From contig NZ_BJVC01000004.1 of the NCBI RefSeq assembly GCF_007988945.1, positions 210,591 to 274,590 on the forward strand: DNA of 64,000 nucleotides. Direction: 5' to 3'. The notes under the pieces were generated by a model, which was not told the DNA's origin, searched no databases, and was given only the letters and a program-made list of their open reading frames with translations. Made by a program: the position numbers and the translations under genes. Source of the DNA: Swaminathania salitolerans. GTDB taxonomy: Bacteria; Pseudomonadota; Alphaproteobacteria; Acetobacterales; Acetobacteraceae. This document shows positions 27,492 through 37,723 of this stretch, in pieces (position 1 is the stretch's first letter; every line of letters starts with the position of its first letter).

Positions 27492-28787
27492 ATGCATCTT
27501 GCTGAACTCAAGAAAAAAACCCCTGCCGATCTGCTGGCCTATGCTGAAGAGCTGCAGATCGAAAACGCGTCCTCGATGCGCAAGCAGGACATCATGTTCG
27601 CCATTCTCAAGACCCTGGCGGATAATGAGCAGGCCATCTACGGCGAAGGTACCCTCGAGATCCTGCCCGACGGTTTCGGCTTCCTTCGTTCTCCCGAAGC
27701 CAATTATCTCCCCGGCCCTGACGATATCTACATCTCGCCCGCTCAGGTGCGCCGTTTCAGCCTGCGCCCGGGCGATACGGTCGAAGGCCAGATCCGCGCG
27801 CCGCGCGACGGCGAGCGGTATTTTTCCCTGCTCAAGGTCAACTCGATCAATTTCGAAGAGCCTGACTCCGTTCGTCAGCGCATCAATTTCGATAATCTGA
27901 CGCCGCTTTATCCCGAGCGTCGGCTGCGTATGGAAGTCGAGCAGACAGGCGCTCCCGAGCCGCAGCCCACGGGCAAGGGCAAGAAGGACCAGCGCGACTA
28001 CACTCCGCGCGTGATCGATCTTGTCGCCCCCATCGGCATGGGCCAGCGCGCCCTGATCGTGGCACCGCCCCGCACAGGCAAGACCGTGATGCTCCAGAGC
28101 ATCGCCTCGTCGATCTCGGCCAATCATCCCGACGTGTTCCTGATCGTTCTGCTGATCGACGAGCGCCCCGAGGAAGTGACCGACATGGCTCGCTCCGTGC
28201 GCGGCGAAGTCGTGTCCTCCACCTTCGATGAGCCCGCTACCCGCCACGTGCAGGTAACCGAAATGGTGCTCGAGAAGGCCAAGCGTCTGGTCGAGCACAA
28301 GCGTGACGTCGTGATCCTGCTCGACTCGATCACCCGACTGGCCCGCGCCTACAACACCGTCGTTCCTTCGTCCGGCAAGGTGCTGACCGGCGGTGTGGAC
28401 GCCAATGCCCTGCAGCGCCCCAAGCGCTTCTTCGGCGCGGCGCGCAATATCGAGGAGGGCGGCTCGCTCACCATCATCGCTACGGCCCTCATCGATACGG
28501 GCAGCCGTATGGACGAGGTGATCTTCGAAGAGTTCAAGGGTACGGGCAATTCCGAACTCATCCTCGATCGCAAGCTCGCCGACAAGCGCACCTTCCCCGC
28601 CATCGATATCACCAAGTCGGGCACACGCAAGGAAGAGCTTCTCGTGGATCGTGCATCCCTCTCGAAGATGTGGGTGCTGCGTCGTATCCTCGCGCCCATG
28701 GGTACGATGGATGCCATGGACTTCCTGCTCGACAAGCTGAAATACAGCAAAACGAATCAGGATTTTTTCGACGCCATGAACAACTGA
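27492..28787 (+). CDS. rho: Transcription termination factor Rho
   Basis: A hexameric RNA helicase ending untranslated transcripts. The N-terminal helical domain ([20 protein letters not shown]) is followed by the cold-shock RNA-binding fold ([22 protein letters not shown]). The RecA-like core has Walker A APPRTGKT near 189-196, [14 protein letters not shown], the Q-loop area and [20 protein letters not shown]. 431 residues is normal. A strong terminator follows. Confidence 0.98.
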   Translation: MHLAELKKKTPADLLAYAEELQIENASSMRKQDIMFAILKTLADNEQAIYGEGTLEILPDGFGFLRSPEANYLPGPDDIYISPAQVRRFSLRPGDTVEGQIRAPRDGERYFSLLKVNSINFEEPDSVRQRINFDNLTPLYPERRLRMEVEQTGAPEPQPTGKGKKDQRDYTPRVIDLVAPIGMGQRALIVAPPRTGKTVMLQSIASSISANHPDVFLIVLLIDERPEEVTDMARSVRGEVVSSTFDEPATRHVQVTEMVLEKAKRLVEHKRDVVILLDSITRLARAYNTVVPSSGKVLTGGVDANALQRPKRFFGAARNIEEGGSLTIIATALIDTGSRMDEVIFEEFKGTGNSELILDRKLADKRTFPAIDITKSGTRKEELLVDRASLSKMWVLRRILAPMGTMDAMDFLLDKLKYSKTNQDFFDAMNN

Positions 28788-28805
28788 TCCGCGCTTCGGA
28801 TCACG

Positions 28806-28843
28806 AAAAACCGCCGGAGGCACGAGCTTCCGGCGGTTTTTTT
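28806..28843 (+). terminator. Rho-independent terminator after rho
   Basis: AAAAACCGCCGGA pairs with TCCGGCGGTTTTT, followed by further T residues. Confidence 0.93.
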
Positions 28844-28873
28844 ATGAGGATCGCCTCGCAACGGGCGCGTTAT

Positions 28874-28996
28874 CATGGGGCTCTGCCCCAGACCCCGCCA
28901 AAGGACGGTCGTCCTCTGGGAACCTGTTTTCCGGATAAAGAGGGATGAAAGGGACGTGCCCCTTTCCGGGGGACGGGGCGGAGCCCCGTAGACCCT
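28874..28996. repeat. Intergenic GC-rich palindromic element
   Basis: The segment starts GGGGCTCTGCCCCAGACCCC and ends with the roughly inverted CGGGGCGGAGCCCCGTAGACCC. Nested short palindromes sit between them (AGGACGGTCGTCCT, GGGGCACGTCCC-like). The shape is that of a dispersed intergenic repeat in which each end folds on itself. Only one copy is present here, so repetition in the genome is inferred. Confidence 0.55.
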
Positions 28997-29008
28997 GTGC
29001 ATGCCCTG

Positions 29009-29455
29009 CTAGAACGTGACCCCTTCGAGGCCGAGAAGATAGCGTTTGTCGTCCAGACCGCCTTCGCCCGAATAGCCGCCCAGATGGGTTTTGCCGAGAA
29101 CGCGGTGGCAGGGGATCAGGATGGGAATGGGATTATGGGCCATGGCACCACCGATGGAGCGGGCCGAGCCACCGGCTTTTGCGGCGAGGTCTGCATAGCT
29201 GATCGTCTGGCCGTAGGGCACGTCGCGCAATGCGGCCCAGACAGCCTTGCGATAGGCTGTGCCCCAGGGGGCGAGGGGCAGGTCGAAACTTTCCGCCTCG
29301 CCGTCGAAATAGCGTTCCAGCATGGTATGGGCGCGGGTAAGAAGAGGCGTCTTTTCCTGATCGCGGCCCCATCCCCAGTCGAGAGCGACGATCGCACCTT
29401 CGTCTTCGCTGAGGGTCAGGGGACCGAGGGGAGAGTGAAAAGAAAGCTGGGGCAT
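29009..29455 (-). CDS. ogt: Methylated-DNA--protein-cysteine methyltransferase
   Basis: A suicide repair protein removing alkyl groups from O6-methylguanine. The active site [10 protein letters not shown] has the acceptor Cys near residue 115. The helix-turn-helix block is [17 protein letters not shown], with [13 protein letters not shown] after it. At 148 residues it is a short Ogt-type protein without an Ada regulatory domain. It diverges from mnmE. Confidence 0.95.
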   Translation of the reverse strand: MPQLSFHSPLGPLTLSEDEGAIVALDWGWGRDQEKTPLLTRAHTMLERYFDGEAESFDLPLAPWGTAYRKAVWAALRDVPYGQTISYADLAAKAGGSARSIGGAMAHNPIPILIPCHRVLGKTHLGGYSGEGGLDDKRYLLGLEGVTF

Positions 29456-29468
29456 GGAAGGGGTTCAC

Positions 29469-30773
29469 ATGGTTGACGCGACGGAAAGCCGGGCGGGACG
29501 CAAGGGCGAGGTGATCTTCGCTCTGGCGACGGGTGCCGGGCGGGCGGCGATCGCCATCATGCGCGCAAGTGGCCCCGGTGCTCAAGAGGTGCTTTCTGCC
29601 CTGTGCGACGGACGGGTTCCGCCACCGCGCCATGCGGGGCTTCGCGCCTTGCATCACGAGGGCGAGCATCTGGACGACGCGATGGTGCTGTGGTTGCCGG
29701 GGCCGCGCTCCTATACGGGGGAGGATGGGTTCGAGCTGCATCTTCATGCGGGACCTGCGGTGATCGATCGCGTGGCCATGGCGCTGACATCTCTCGGCGC
29801 GCGTCCGGCTGAGGCGGGCGAGTTCACCCGGCGTGCCGTGCAGGCCGGAAGGCTCGATCTGCTTCAGGCCGAGGCGATTGCCGATCTGGTCGAGGCCGAA
29901 AGCGACAGCCAGCGCCAGCAGGCGCTCGCCCAGGCAGATGGCGCGTTGAGCCGCGTTTATGAGGGGTGGAGCGAGTCGCTCAAGACCCTGCTCGCCCATC
30001 AGGAAGCTCTGATCGATTTCCCCGATGAGGATCTGCCGGATGAGGTCGAGCAGGCCCTGACGCGCAGGCTCGATATGTTGCGCGATGCCCTGCAGGCGCA
30101 TCTGTCGGACAGGCGCGGCGAGATCGTGCGCCGCGGGCTGACAGTGGTGATTGCTGGCGCGCCCAATGTGGGGAAGTCGAGCCTGTTGAACCATCTTGCC
30201 GGATATGACGCGGCGATCGTGACGCATCGCGCCGGGACGACGCGCGACGTGATCGCCATCGACTGGCTGTTTCAGGGCGTGCGATTGCGTCTGGTCGATA
30301 CGGCGGGACTGCGGGAGACCGAGGATGAGATCGAGGCCGAGGGTATCAGGCGTGCATTGTTCCACGTGGAACATGCCGATCTTGTGGTGCATGTCATGGC
30401 AGGAGAGGGAGAGCCGCCCCTTCGGGCAGACGCCCTGCTGATCGGCAACAAGATCGATGTGAGCCCGCCTCCAGAGGGAACGCTCGGGCTCAGCGTGCAT
30501 ACGGGTGAGGGGATGTCGGCTTTCGAGGCGGCTCTGGCCGGGCGCATCGAGGCGCTCGTTTCCGGAGCCGGGGCGCCCCTCACGCGCGCGCGCCACCGTG
30601 CGGGGATCGAGGAGGCCCTTCATCATCTCGACCAGGCACGGACGGCTCCCTGGCCGGAGGTCAGGGGTGAGGCGCTGCGTCTCGCCATGCGGGCGCTGGG
30701 GCGCCTGACCGGACAAGTTGATGTCGAGTCGCTTCTGGATGTGATATTCGGACAGTTCTGTATCGGAAAATGA
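29469..30773 (+). CDS. mnmE: tRNA modification GTPase MnmE (TrmE)
   Basis: With MnmG it makes the 5-carboxymethylaminomethyl group on wobble uridine. The N-terminal folate-binding domain ([18 protein letters not shown]) is followed by G motifs: [12 protein letters not shown] near 229-240, [16 protein letters not shown] and GNKID. The C-terminal CIGK motif is intact. ATG 29469 has AAGGGG just upstream; ATG 29454 lies in the CATG shared with the ogt start and is less likely. The G domain contains a parS site. mnmG starts 8 bp after the stop. Confidence 0.97.
   Translation: MVDATESRAGRKGEVIFALATGAGRAAIAIMRASGPGAQEVLSALCDGRVPPPRHAGLRALHHEGEHLDDAMVLWLPGPRSYTGEDGFELHLHAGPAVIDRVAMALTSLGARPAEAGEFTRRAVQAGRLDLLQAEAIADLVEAESDSQRQQALAQADGALSRVYEGWSESLKTLLAHQEALIDFPDEDLPDEVEQALTRRLDMLRDALQAHLSDRRGEIVRRGLTVVIAGAPNVGKSSLLNHLAGYDAAIVTHRAGTTRDVIAIDWLFQGVRLRLVDTAGLRETEDEIEAEGIRRALFHVEHADLVVHVMAGEGEPPLRADALLIGNKIDVSPPPEGTLGLSVHTGEGMSAFEAALAGRIEALVSGAGAPLTRARHRAGIEEALHHLDQARTAPWPEVRGEALRLAMRALGRLTGQVDVESLLDVIFGQFCIGK
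30358..30373. other. parS site inside mnmE
   Basis: TGTTCCACGTGGAACA, identical to the site at 22643, is embedded in the mnmE coding sequence, where it encodes LFHVEH. Confidence 0.9.
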
Positions 30774-30780
30774 GGCGTGT

Positions 30781-32637
30781 GTGAGCGAGTTTGATGTTGT
30801 CGTCATAGGCGGAGGGCATGCAGGAAGCGAGGCGGCAGCCGCCTCGGCACGCTTTGGCGCGCGTACGCTGCTTCTGACCCAGAAGCCCGGAATGATCGGT
30901 GCCATGTCGTGCAACCCGGCCATCGGGGGGATCGGCAAAGGGCATCTGGTGCGCGAGATCGATGCGCTCGACGGGTTGATGGGACGTGCCGCCGATCGGG
31001 CGGGGATTCACTTCAAGCTTCTGAATCGCTCGAAAGGCCCGGCCGTGCATGGACCGCGCGTCCAGGCAGACCGGTTTCTCTATCGCAAGGCCATTCAGGC
31101 GCTTCTGGCCGAAACGCCGAATCTCTCCATCGAGGCAGGCGAGGCGGCGGATCTCGTGGTGGAGGACAAGCGGGTTGCAGGCGTGGTCTGCGCCGATGGA
31201 CGCGTGATCCGATGCGGGGCGGTGGTCGTCACCAGCGGCACATTCCTGCGCGGCGTGATCCATATCGGGCACACGCAGGAACAGGCCGGGCGCATCGGCG
31301 AGCGACCGGCGGCCCTTCTCGGTGCGCGTCTGGAGGCGCTCGGGCTGCGTATGGGGCGTCTCAAGACGGGGACCCCGGCCCGACTGGCGCGCGCGAGCAT
31401 CGACTGGGAGTCGCTGCCCGAGGATAAGGGGGATGCGCTCCCCGAGCCTTTCAGCCGCCTCACACAGGGCATCACCACCGAGCAGGTCTCATGTCGGATC
31501 ACGAGCACCACGCCCGAGACCCATCGGATCATCCGTGACAATCTGGCGCTGTCGGCGCTTTACGGCGGTGCGATTGCCGGAAAGGGGCCACGCTATTGCC
31601 CCTCGATCGAAGACAAGATCGTGCGTTTCGCCGAAAAGGACGGGCATCAGATCTTTCTCGAGCCCGAAGGTCTGGCGGGCAATCCTGGCGGGGATCTCGT
31701 TTATCCGAACGGGATTTCGACAAGTCTTCCTGCCGATATCCAGGCTCTGATGATTGCCTCGATTCCGGGTCTCGAAAAGGCGCGCATCGTCACGCCGGGT
31801 TATGCGGTCGAATATGACTATGTCGATCCCCGCGAGCTTTCGCCGAGCCTTGCGCTGAATGCTCTCGCCGGGTTGTATCTGGCCGGTCAGATCAACGGCA
31901 CGACCGGTTATGAAGAGGCAGGTGCGCAAGGGCTGCTGGCAGGGTTGAACGCGGCACGTTTCACGGCAGGGAACGCGCCGCTCGTGCTCGGGCGCGATCA
32001 GGCCTATCTCGGTGTGATGCTGGACGATCTGACCCTTCAGGGCGTCTCCGAGCCCTATCGCATGTTCACTTCGCGTGCCGAATACCGCCTGAGCCTGCGC
32101 GCCGATAATGCCGATCTGCGTCTCACCGGGATCGGTATGGCGATGGGCTGCGTCGGTGCCGAGCGTGCCGCAAGGCTCGATCAGGATCAGGCGGCGATCG
32201 CACGCGCCATGGATCGGGCGCGCGAGGCGCTTCATGCGCCGCAGGATCTGGCAGCGCAGGGGGTCGCGGTGTCGCAGGACGGGCGGCGTCGTTCGCTGCT
32301 GGATGTGCTGGCGGGTCAGGCCGACGACACTGTCGCGGCGAGGCTGGCGCCCTGGTTCGGGGCCTTGCCTCTGCGTATCCGGCGTCATGTCGAGACGGAG
32401 GCGCGCTATGGCGGTTATCTCCAGCGTCAGGAGCGTGAGATCAGACAACTGGCCAATGAGGCGCAGATCGCGCTTCCGCCGGATCTCGATTATGCCCGTA
32501 TCGGAGGGCTGAGCAGCGAGATGAAGGAGCGTCTGTCTCTCGCAAGGCCGGAGAATTTCGCGGCGGCCCAGCGTGTGCCGGGCGTGACGCCTGCCGCCAT
32601 GATCGCCTTGCTGGCGCATGTGAGGGCCGCAGCATGA
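30781..32637 (+). CDS. mnmG: tRNA uridine-5-carboxymethylaminomethyl synthesis protein MnmG (GidA)
   Basis: FAD protein partner of MnmE. GTG 30781 begins [20 protein letters not shown], the dinucleotide fold. Conserved blocks include [65 protein letters not shown] and [20 protein letters not shown]. 618 residues is full length. Its TGA overlaps the rsmG ATG (ATGA). Confidence 0.97.
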   Translation: MSEFDVVVIGGGHAGSEAAAASARFGARTLLLTQKPGMIGAMSCNPAIGGIGKGHLVREIDALDGLMGRAADRAGIHFKLLNRSKGPAVHGPRVQADRFLYRKAIQALLAETPNLSIEAGEAADLVVEDKRVAGVVCADGRVIRCGAVVVTSGTFLRGVIHIGHTQEQAGRIGERPAALLGARLEALGLRMGRLKTGTPARLARASIDWESLPEDKGDALPEPFSRLTQGITTEQVSCRITSTTPETHRIIRDNLALSALYGGAIAGKGPRYCPSIEDKIVRFAEKDGHQIFLEPEGLAGNPGGDLVYPNGISTSLPADIQALMIASIPGLEKARIVTPGYAVEYDYVDPRELSPSLALNALAGLYLAGQINGTTGYEEAGAQGLLAGLNAARFTAGNAPLVLGRDQAYLGVMLDDLTLQGVSEPYRMFTSRAEYRLSLRADNADLRLTGIGMAMGCVGAERAARLDQDQAAIARAMDRAREALHAPQDLAAQGVAVSQDGRRRSLLDVLAGQADDTVAARLAPWFGALPLRIRRHVETEARYGGYLQRQEREIRQLANEAQIALPPDLDYARIGGLSSEMKERLSLARPENFAAAQRVPGVTPAAMIALLAHVRAAA

Positions 32638-33215
32638 AAGCGGTTTCACGTGAAACACGCGAGCGGCTCGAGATTTTTGCGGCACTTCTCGAAAAATGGA
32701 ACGCGCGCATCAATCTGGTCAGTCCGCGTGACATGCCGCATCTGTGGGAGCGTCATATCGGGGATTCGTTGCGTCTCGTGCCGTTCATCCCCAGAGGGGC
32801 GAGGGTGATCGATCTCGGCTCCGGCGGCGGGTTCCCTGCACTCATGATCGGCATTGCCTGCGATGCCGAGATGGTGATGGTCGAGTCCGACCAGCGCAAA
32901 TGTGCGTTTCTGCGTGAAGCGGCGCGTGCCTGTGGCGTCAGGGCGCAGGTGGTGCCCAAACGCATCGAGCAGGCCGGGGTACCGCCTGCGGCCTTCGTGA
33001 CAGCGCGTGCTCTGGCATCGCTCCCGCAATTGCTCGAATGGAGTGCGCCTTTTCTGCTGCCGGAGGGAAAAGCCCTGTTTCTCAAGGGAAAAAATCTGTC
33101 CGACGAGTTGACCGAAACCGAGCGGTGCTGGCACATGCAGCACAGAATTCTGGACAATCGCGCCGCCTCGGGGGGCGCCATCATCGAGATAAGCGATATC
33201 AAACGTGTCGAATAA
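32634..33215 (+). CDS. rsmG: 16S rRNA (guanine-N7) methyltransferase RsmG (GidB)
   Basis: SAM-dependent methylation of G527 of 16S rRNA. Blocks: [21 protein letters not shown], the SAM site [34 protein letters not shown] and [14 protein letters not shown]. The N-terminus [11 protein letters not shown] is encoded by a parS palindrome. It overlaps mnmG by 4 nt and parA by 11 nt. Confidence 0.97.
   Translation: MKAVSRETRERLEIFAALLEKWNARINLVSPRDMPHLWERHIGDSLRLVPFIPRGARVIDLGSGGGFPALMIGIACDAEMVMVESDQRKCAFLREAARACGVRAQVVPKRIEQAGVPPAAFVTARALASLPQLLEWSAPFLLPEGKALFLKGKNLSDELTETERCWHMQHRILDNRAASGGAIIEISDIKRVE
32642..32657. other. parS site at the start of rsmG
   Basis: GGTTTCACGTGAAACA holds the perfect 14-bp palindrome GTTTCACGTGAAAC, the canonical parS core, within codons 3-8 of rsmG. 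It is about 560 bp upstream of parA. Confidence 0.93.
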
Positions 33216-34017
33216 CGACACGGGCAAGAAGGCCCGTATCCTCGCCGTCACCAACCAGAAGGGGGGTGTCGGCAAAACCACCACAGCGATCAATCTGGCA
33301 GCCGCGCTGGCCATTACGCAGCGCGTTCTGCTGGTCGATCTCGATCCTCAGGGCAATGCATCGACCGGTCTCGGTGTCGATTACAATGCCCGCCAGATCG
33401 GCAGCTATGCCGCCCTGATGCAGGAGGCGCCGCCCGAAAAACTTCCGCGTCCGACCGGAACATCGAATCTCGATATCATCGTGGCGAATACCGATCTGGC
33501 CGGGGCGGAACTCGAGCTGATCGGCAGCGACCGGCGCGAATTCCGCATCCGGGACGCGCTCGAGGCGCTTTCGGGGCGCTACGATGTCATTCTCATCGAT
33601 TGTCCGCCGAGTCTGGGGCTGCTGACCCTCAACGCGCTTGTGGCGGCGGATGGCGTTCTCATCCCGCTTCAATGCGAGTTCTTTGCGCTCGAGGGAATCA
33701 GCCAGATCGTTCGCACCGTCGATCGCGTTCGTCGTGCGTTCAACGCCGATCTTCATGTGGAGGGGATCATCCTCACCATGTACGATCGTCGGAACAATCT
33801 CTCGGAGCTCGTTGCGGCCGATGCGAGAAGCTTTTTCGGAGATCAGGTTCTCGAGACGCTGATCCCGCGCAATATCAAGATTTCCGAAGCGCAAAGCCAC
33901 GGCTACTCGGTTCTGGACTACGACCGCCGGAGCAGCGGCGCGCAGGCTTACATGGCCCTCGCGCAGGAAATTGCCGCAAGGCTCGGTATCGTGCAGCAGC
34001 AGAAGGCATCGTCATGA
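33205..34017 (+). CDS. parA: Chromosome partitioning ATPase ParA
   Basis: A deviant Walker ATPase that moves ParB-parS complexes across the nucleoid. GTG 33205 starts [18 protein letters not shown]; Walker A KGGVGKTTTA lies near residues 19-28. DLDPQGNASTGLG, LIDCPPSLGLLTLNAL and GIILTMYDRRNNLSELV follow. 270 residues fits chromosomal ParA/Soj. It overlaps rsmG by 11 nt and parB by 4 nt. Confidence 0.97.
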   Translation: MSNNDTGKKARILAVTNQKGGVGKTTTAINLAAALAITQRVLLVDLDPQGNASTGLGVDYNARQIGSYAALMQEAPPEKLPRPTGTSNLDIIVANTDLAGAELELIGSDRREFRIRDALEALSGRYDVILIDCPPSLGLLTLNALVAADGVLIPLQCEFFALEGISQIVRTVDRVRRAFNADLHVEGIILTMYDRRNNLSELVAADARSFFGDQVLETLIPRNIKISEAQSHGYSVLDYDRRSSGAQAYMALAQEIAARLGIVQQQKASS

Positions 34018-34901
34018 GCAAGAAACCGACGGCGCGTCTCGGGCGCGGACTCGCCGCTCTTCTGGGAGACCAGGCCGTCGAGTTGCCGCGCGCTGGCGGT
34101 CAGTCGCCGGAACCGGCCCATCTTCCGGCAACGCTGGGTGTCGATCTTCTGGCGCCCGGGCCGTTCCAGCCGCGCGTGGATATGGATGAGGGACGGCTTT
34201 CGGAACTGGCCGATTCCATAAGAAGCCGCGGTGTCCTGCAACCCATTCTCGTGCGCCCCGACCCGGCGGAGCCGGGAAGATATCAGATCATCGCCGGTGA
34301 GCGGCGCTGGCGTGCGGCCCAGCGAGCCGGGCTGCACGAAGTGCCGGTGCATGTCCGTCTGCTGGACGATGCGGATGCGATGGCTGCAGCGCTCGTCGAG
34401 AACCTGCAGCGCGCCGATCTGAATGCGATCGAAGAGGCAGAGGGCCTGCAGCGCCTGCTGACCGATTATGCGCTGACGCAGGAGGAGCTGGCCGGGGCAG
34501 TCGGGAAATCCCGCCCGCATGTCGGCAATATCCTGCGCCTGCTCAATCTTCCCGAGGCGGTCAGGCAGAAGGTGCGCGACGGTCTTCTGAGCGCCGGTCA
34601 TGCGAGGGCGCTTCTCGCCCATCCCGATCCGGCCTCTGCGGCCGATATCGTGATCGCGCGCGGTCTGAACGTGCGTCAGACCGAGGCCCTTGCCCGACAG
34701 GTTCCGGCCGGAAAACAGGAAGAGACCAAACCCCCGCGCGATAATGAACTCGTGCGGCTCGAGCGCGATCTGGCGTCGCGGCTGGGTCTGCGGGTCAAGA
34801 TCGAGTTCAACGGGAAAGGGGGCTCGCTGCGTCTCGACTACAGAAGTCTGGACCAGTTCGATGCCCTGATGCGCCTTCTGTCTCCCGAGAATCCCGACTG
34901 A
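34014..34901 (+). CDS. parB: Chromosome partitioning protein ParB
   Basis: A CTPase clamp that loads at parS and spreads along DNA. ATG 34014 gives 295 residues. The N-terminal ParA-stimulating stretch is KKPTARLGRGLAALLGD. The CTP-binding parts are GPFQPRVDMD, YQIIAGERRWRAAQRAGL near 91-108, and ALVENLQRADLNAIEEAEG near 126-144. The helix-turn-helix is LTQEELAGAVGKSRPHVGNILRLL (split here at about 160). The C-terminal dimerisation domain ends SLDQFDALMRLLSPENPD. It is coupled to parA by a 4-nt overlap. Confidence 0.97.
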   Translation: MSKKPTARLGRGLAALLGDQAVELPRAGGQSPEPAHLPATLGVDLLAPGPFQPRVDMDEGRLSELADSIRSRGVLQPILVRPDPAEPGRYQIIAGERRWRAAQRAGLHEVPVHVRLLDDADAMAAALVENLQRADLNAIEEAEGLQRLLTDYALTQEELAGAVGKSRPHVGNILRLLNLPEAVRQKVRDGLLSAGHARALLAHPDPASAADIVIARGLNVRQTEALARQVPAGKQEETKPPRDNELVRLERDLASRLGLRVKIEFNGKGGSLRLDYRSLDQFDALMRLLSPENPD

Positions 34902-34986
34902 TGATTGCTTATGCGGAACGATGCATTTTTTCTCTTGATGCGTCTTCCGCCCCCTGTTAGAAGCCCACTCACCGGAGCGGGGCTAT

Positions 34987-35062
<76 letters not shown>

Positions 35063-35306
35063 TTGCCCCGCCGGTACTTCCCCTGTGATCTGGATCCGCT
35101 CCTTTCCCATGTTGCGATGGGGGATGAGAGTATTGTAACGCTCAGGATACGTTCCTGGCCTTTATTTTGACACCGATCCGGCTATTTATCTGTCGCACGG
35201 TTGTTCCATCCCTGATGGCGTTCTGTTTCAGGGCTCTTCACACAGGTATTCAGCCTCCTGGAATGGTGATAGGGAGAGCCGATCGATTTTGTCTGGATGG
35301 ATATGA

Positions 35307-36587
35307 ATGCTGCGGCCTGGTTCGAGTTTCAGTCGACGGTGCAAGATTATTGTGTCTTGCCTGAATCTTTCCGTGCTTTGCGCGTGCAGTGCCCTTCCCG
35401 ATAGCGGTCCGACCGAGCGACAGTTCCAGAAGGGACAGAAGGACGCGCAGGCCAGGGGATTCGATTTTGCGATTCTGCCGCTGCATCTCCCGATGGTCGA
35501 CCGGATCAACGATACGGTTGCCGCACAGACGGCCCTGCCTCCCATCGTCGCGAGCCGGAGAGAGAACGATCTCATCGGGCCGGGCGATGTCCTTCAGGTC
35601 ACGGTTTATGAGATCGGCAATGCCCTGTTCTCGGGTGCCTCGGCGAATGCGAGCGGGTCCACCTCGATCGGCATGATGGCCGGTGGCATGAGCGGCAGCG
35701 CCGGAAGCGCGGCGAGCACGCTCATGTCGGGCAACGCGATGGACAGCAAGCTCTCCTCGAGTGGCGGGGCTGCGACGCCGACCTCCCTGCCGCCCGTGAC
35801 GGTCGATTCGAGCGGCTCGATCTATCTGCCTTTCATCGGCAAGGTTCATGTGGCGGGGCGGAATCGCGAGCAGGTCGGCGCGCTCATCAAGTCGCTTCTG
35901 GCGCGGAAATCGCAGTTCCCCGATGTCGTGGTGCATGTCGTGCAGGACAACAGCAATTTTGCCGTCATCTATGGTGACGTCAAAATGACCGGGAAATTCC
36001 CGCTGACATCGCATCATGAGCGTATTCTCGATGCGGTCGCCACCGCTCAGGGGACGATGCATCCGCCCAATGACGAGATCGTGACGCTGACGCGCGCTGG
36101 CACGAACTACACTTTCCCGATGCGCGATATCGACGGCGATAACCGGCGCAATATCGTGCTCCAGCCGGACGATACGCTGAAGCTCGTCTATAATCCCCTG
36201 ACGTTCACCGTTTTCGGAGCGGCGAACAAGGTGTCGGAGATCCCGTTCGAGCAGCCGACGCTGACGCTCGCCCAGGCGCTGTCGCGGGCGGCGGGTCTTG
36301 CCGATTATCGTGCCGATCCGAACGCAGTCTATCTCATGCGCTACGAGAACAACGAAGTCCTCCGCCGCCTCGGCGTGAAGACCTCTCCGGTGCGGATGAC
36401 GACGCCTGTGGTCTACAAGATCGACATGATGGATCCGGCGAGCTATTTCGTGGCCCAGCGCTTCGAGATGAAGAACAAGGATCTCATCTATGTCGCGAAT
36501 TCGCGCAGCAACAAGTTCTACAAGTTCTTCGGGCTGATCAGCACCATCATCCAGCCGGGCATCACTGCCGGCTACATGGCGAAGTAG
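35307..36587 (+). CDS. Outer-membrane polysaccharide export lipoprotein (OPX; KpsD/CtrA/BexD-like)
   Basis: A 426-residue protein forming the outer-membrane channel of an ABC-dependent capsule exporter. The lipoprotein signal has a lipobox-like LCAC. The polysaccharide export domain opens IGPGDVLQVTVYEIGN and resumes at VTVDSSGSIYLPFIGKVHVAG. Between them is an unusual Ser/Gly/Met-rich insertion of about 50 residues. SLBB-like repeats follow (FAVIYGDVKMTGKFPL, FTVFGAANKVSEIPF). The C-terminal segment near FGLISTIIQPGITAGYMAK may span the outer membrane. The stop overlaps the kpsE-like start by one base. Confidence 0.88.
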   Translation: MLRPGSSFSRRCKIIVSCLNLSVLCACSALPDSGPTERQFQKGQKDAQARGFDFAILPLHLPMVDRINDTVAAQTALPPIVASRRENDLIGPGDVLQVTVYEIGNALFSGASANASGSTSIGMMAGGMSGSAGSAASTLMSGNAMDSKLSSSGGAATPTSLPPVTVDSSGSIYLPFIGKVHVAGRNREQVGALIKSLLARKSQFPDVVVHVVQDNSNFAVIYGDVKMTGKFPLTSHHERILDAVATAQGTMHPPNDEIVTLTRAGTNYTFPMRDIDGDNRRNIVLQPDDTLKLVYNPLTFTVFGAANKVSEIPFEQPTLTLAQALSRAAGLADYRADPNAVYLMRYENNEVLRRLGVKTSPVRMTTPVVYKIDMMDPASYFVAQRFEMKNKDLIYVANSRSNKFYKFFGLISTIIQPGITAGYMAK

Positions 36588-37714
36588 TGGCGCATACCAT
36601 GTCCTTCCTGCAGCGGTTATATCCTCGTACGACCAAGGCGAAGCTCTTTTACGGCACGGTGATCGCACCGACATTCGTCACGGCGCTCTATCTCTATCTG
36701 GTGGCGAGCCCGCAATATATCTCCGAGACGCATTTCCTCGTGCGCGGCTCCCAGAATCACAGCCTGCCTTCCCTCGCCAACGTGATGGAAGGGAGTCTGG
36801 GAGGCGGCGCATCCGAAAACACCTATGCCGTGCAGGATTACATGGTGTCGCGCGACGCGATGGATCTCCTGCGCCGCGAACTGCATCTCGAGCAGATCTA
36901 CAACCGGAAAGGGGCCGACTTCATCGCCCGGTATCCGGCCTTCTTCCTCCACAAGACGATGGAGAGCTTCTACTGGTACTACAAGCGCCACATAAAGGTG
37001 GTGCTCGATGCCGATACGTCGCTTTCGGTCCTTCGTGTCAGGTCCTTCTCGGCCGAGGATTCGCAGAAGATCGCGAATGCCCTGCTCCAGGCCTCCGAAA
37101 AGCTGGTCAACGAGATGAACGCGCGCCAGCGTGAAAATCTGATCGGCGCGGCGCAGAAGGAAGTCAACGACACGCTGCACAAGATACAGGAACTGCAGAA
37201 GCAGCTGGCTGCCTATCAGAACCGGAACAGCCTGATCGATCCGCAGAAGCAGTCTGTTTCCCTGATCTCGACCGAATATGCCCTGCAGACCATGCTGTCT
37301 TCCACGCAGATGCATCTGCAGCAGGTGCAGAAGACCTCTCCAGACAGCCCTTCGACCGGTGTGCTCAAAAACCAGATCGACATTCTGAAGGAGCAGCTCG
37401 CGGCAGTGCGCTCGCAGATCACGGGCGCCAGTAATTCGCTCGTGCCCAAGCTCATGGATTTCGACACGCTGACGATCCGCCGTCAGCTTCTCGAGAAGAT
37501 CCTCGCATCCGAGGTCGCGTCGCTGGAATCCGCGAAGGCCCAGGCGGACAGGCAGATGATCTTCCTTGAGGAAGTCACGCAGCCCAATCTGCCGGATTAC
37601 GCCGAATATCCGCCGAATATCGAGGTTCTGCTCATCGTTTTCGCGACGCTGGGCATGGTGTTTCTCATGATCAGCCTTCTGGTATCCGGTGCCAGAGAGC
37701 ATTCAGCGAACTGA
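36587..37714 (+). CDS. kpsE: Capsule export inner-membrane/periplasmic protein (KpsE/CtrB/BexC-like)
   Basis: A polysaccharide co-polymerase that bridges the inner-membrane ABC transporter to the outer-membrane channel. A membrane helix lies near 20-40 (FYGTVIAPTFVTALYLYLVA), then SPQYISETHFLVRG. A long coiled-coil region covers about 165-310 (ALLQASEKLVNEMNARQREN, KIQELQKQLAAYQNRNS). The C-terminal PNLPDYAEYPP is followed by a second helix, LLIVFATLGMVFLMISLLVS. GTG 36587 shares a base with the previous TAG; ATG 36599 is an alternative. Confidence 0.9.
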   Translation: MAHTMSFLQRLYPRTTKAKLFYGTVIAPTFVTALYLYLVASPQYISETHFLVRGSQNHSLPSLANVMEGSLGGGASENTYAVQDYMVSRDAMDLLRRELHLEQIYNRKGADFIARYPAFFLHKTMESFYWYYKRHIKVVLDADTSLSVLRVRSFSAEDSQKIANALLQASEKLVNEMNARQRENLIGAAQKEVNDTLHKIQELQKQLAAYQNRNSLIDPQKQSVSLISTEYALQTMLSSTQMHLQQVQKTSPDSPSTGVLKNQIDILKEQLAAVRSQITGASNSLVPKLMDFDTLTIRRQLLEKILASEVASLESAKAQADRQMIFLEEVTQPNLPDYAEYPPNIEVLLIVFATLGMVFLMISLLVSGAREHSAN

Positions 37715-37723
37715 CGCGATTCC

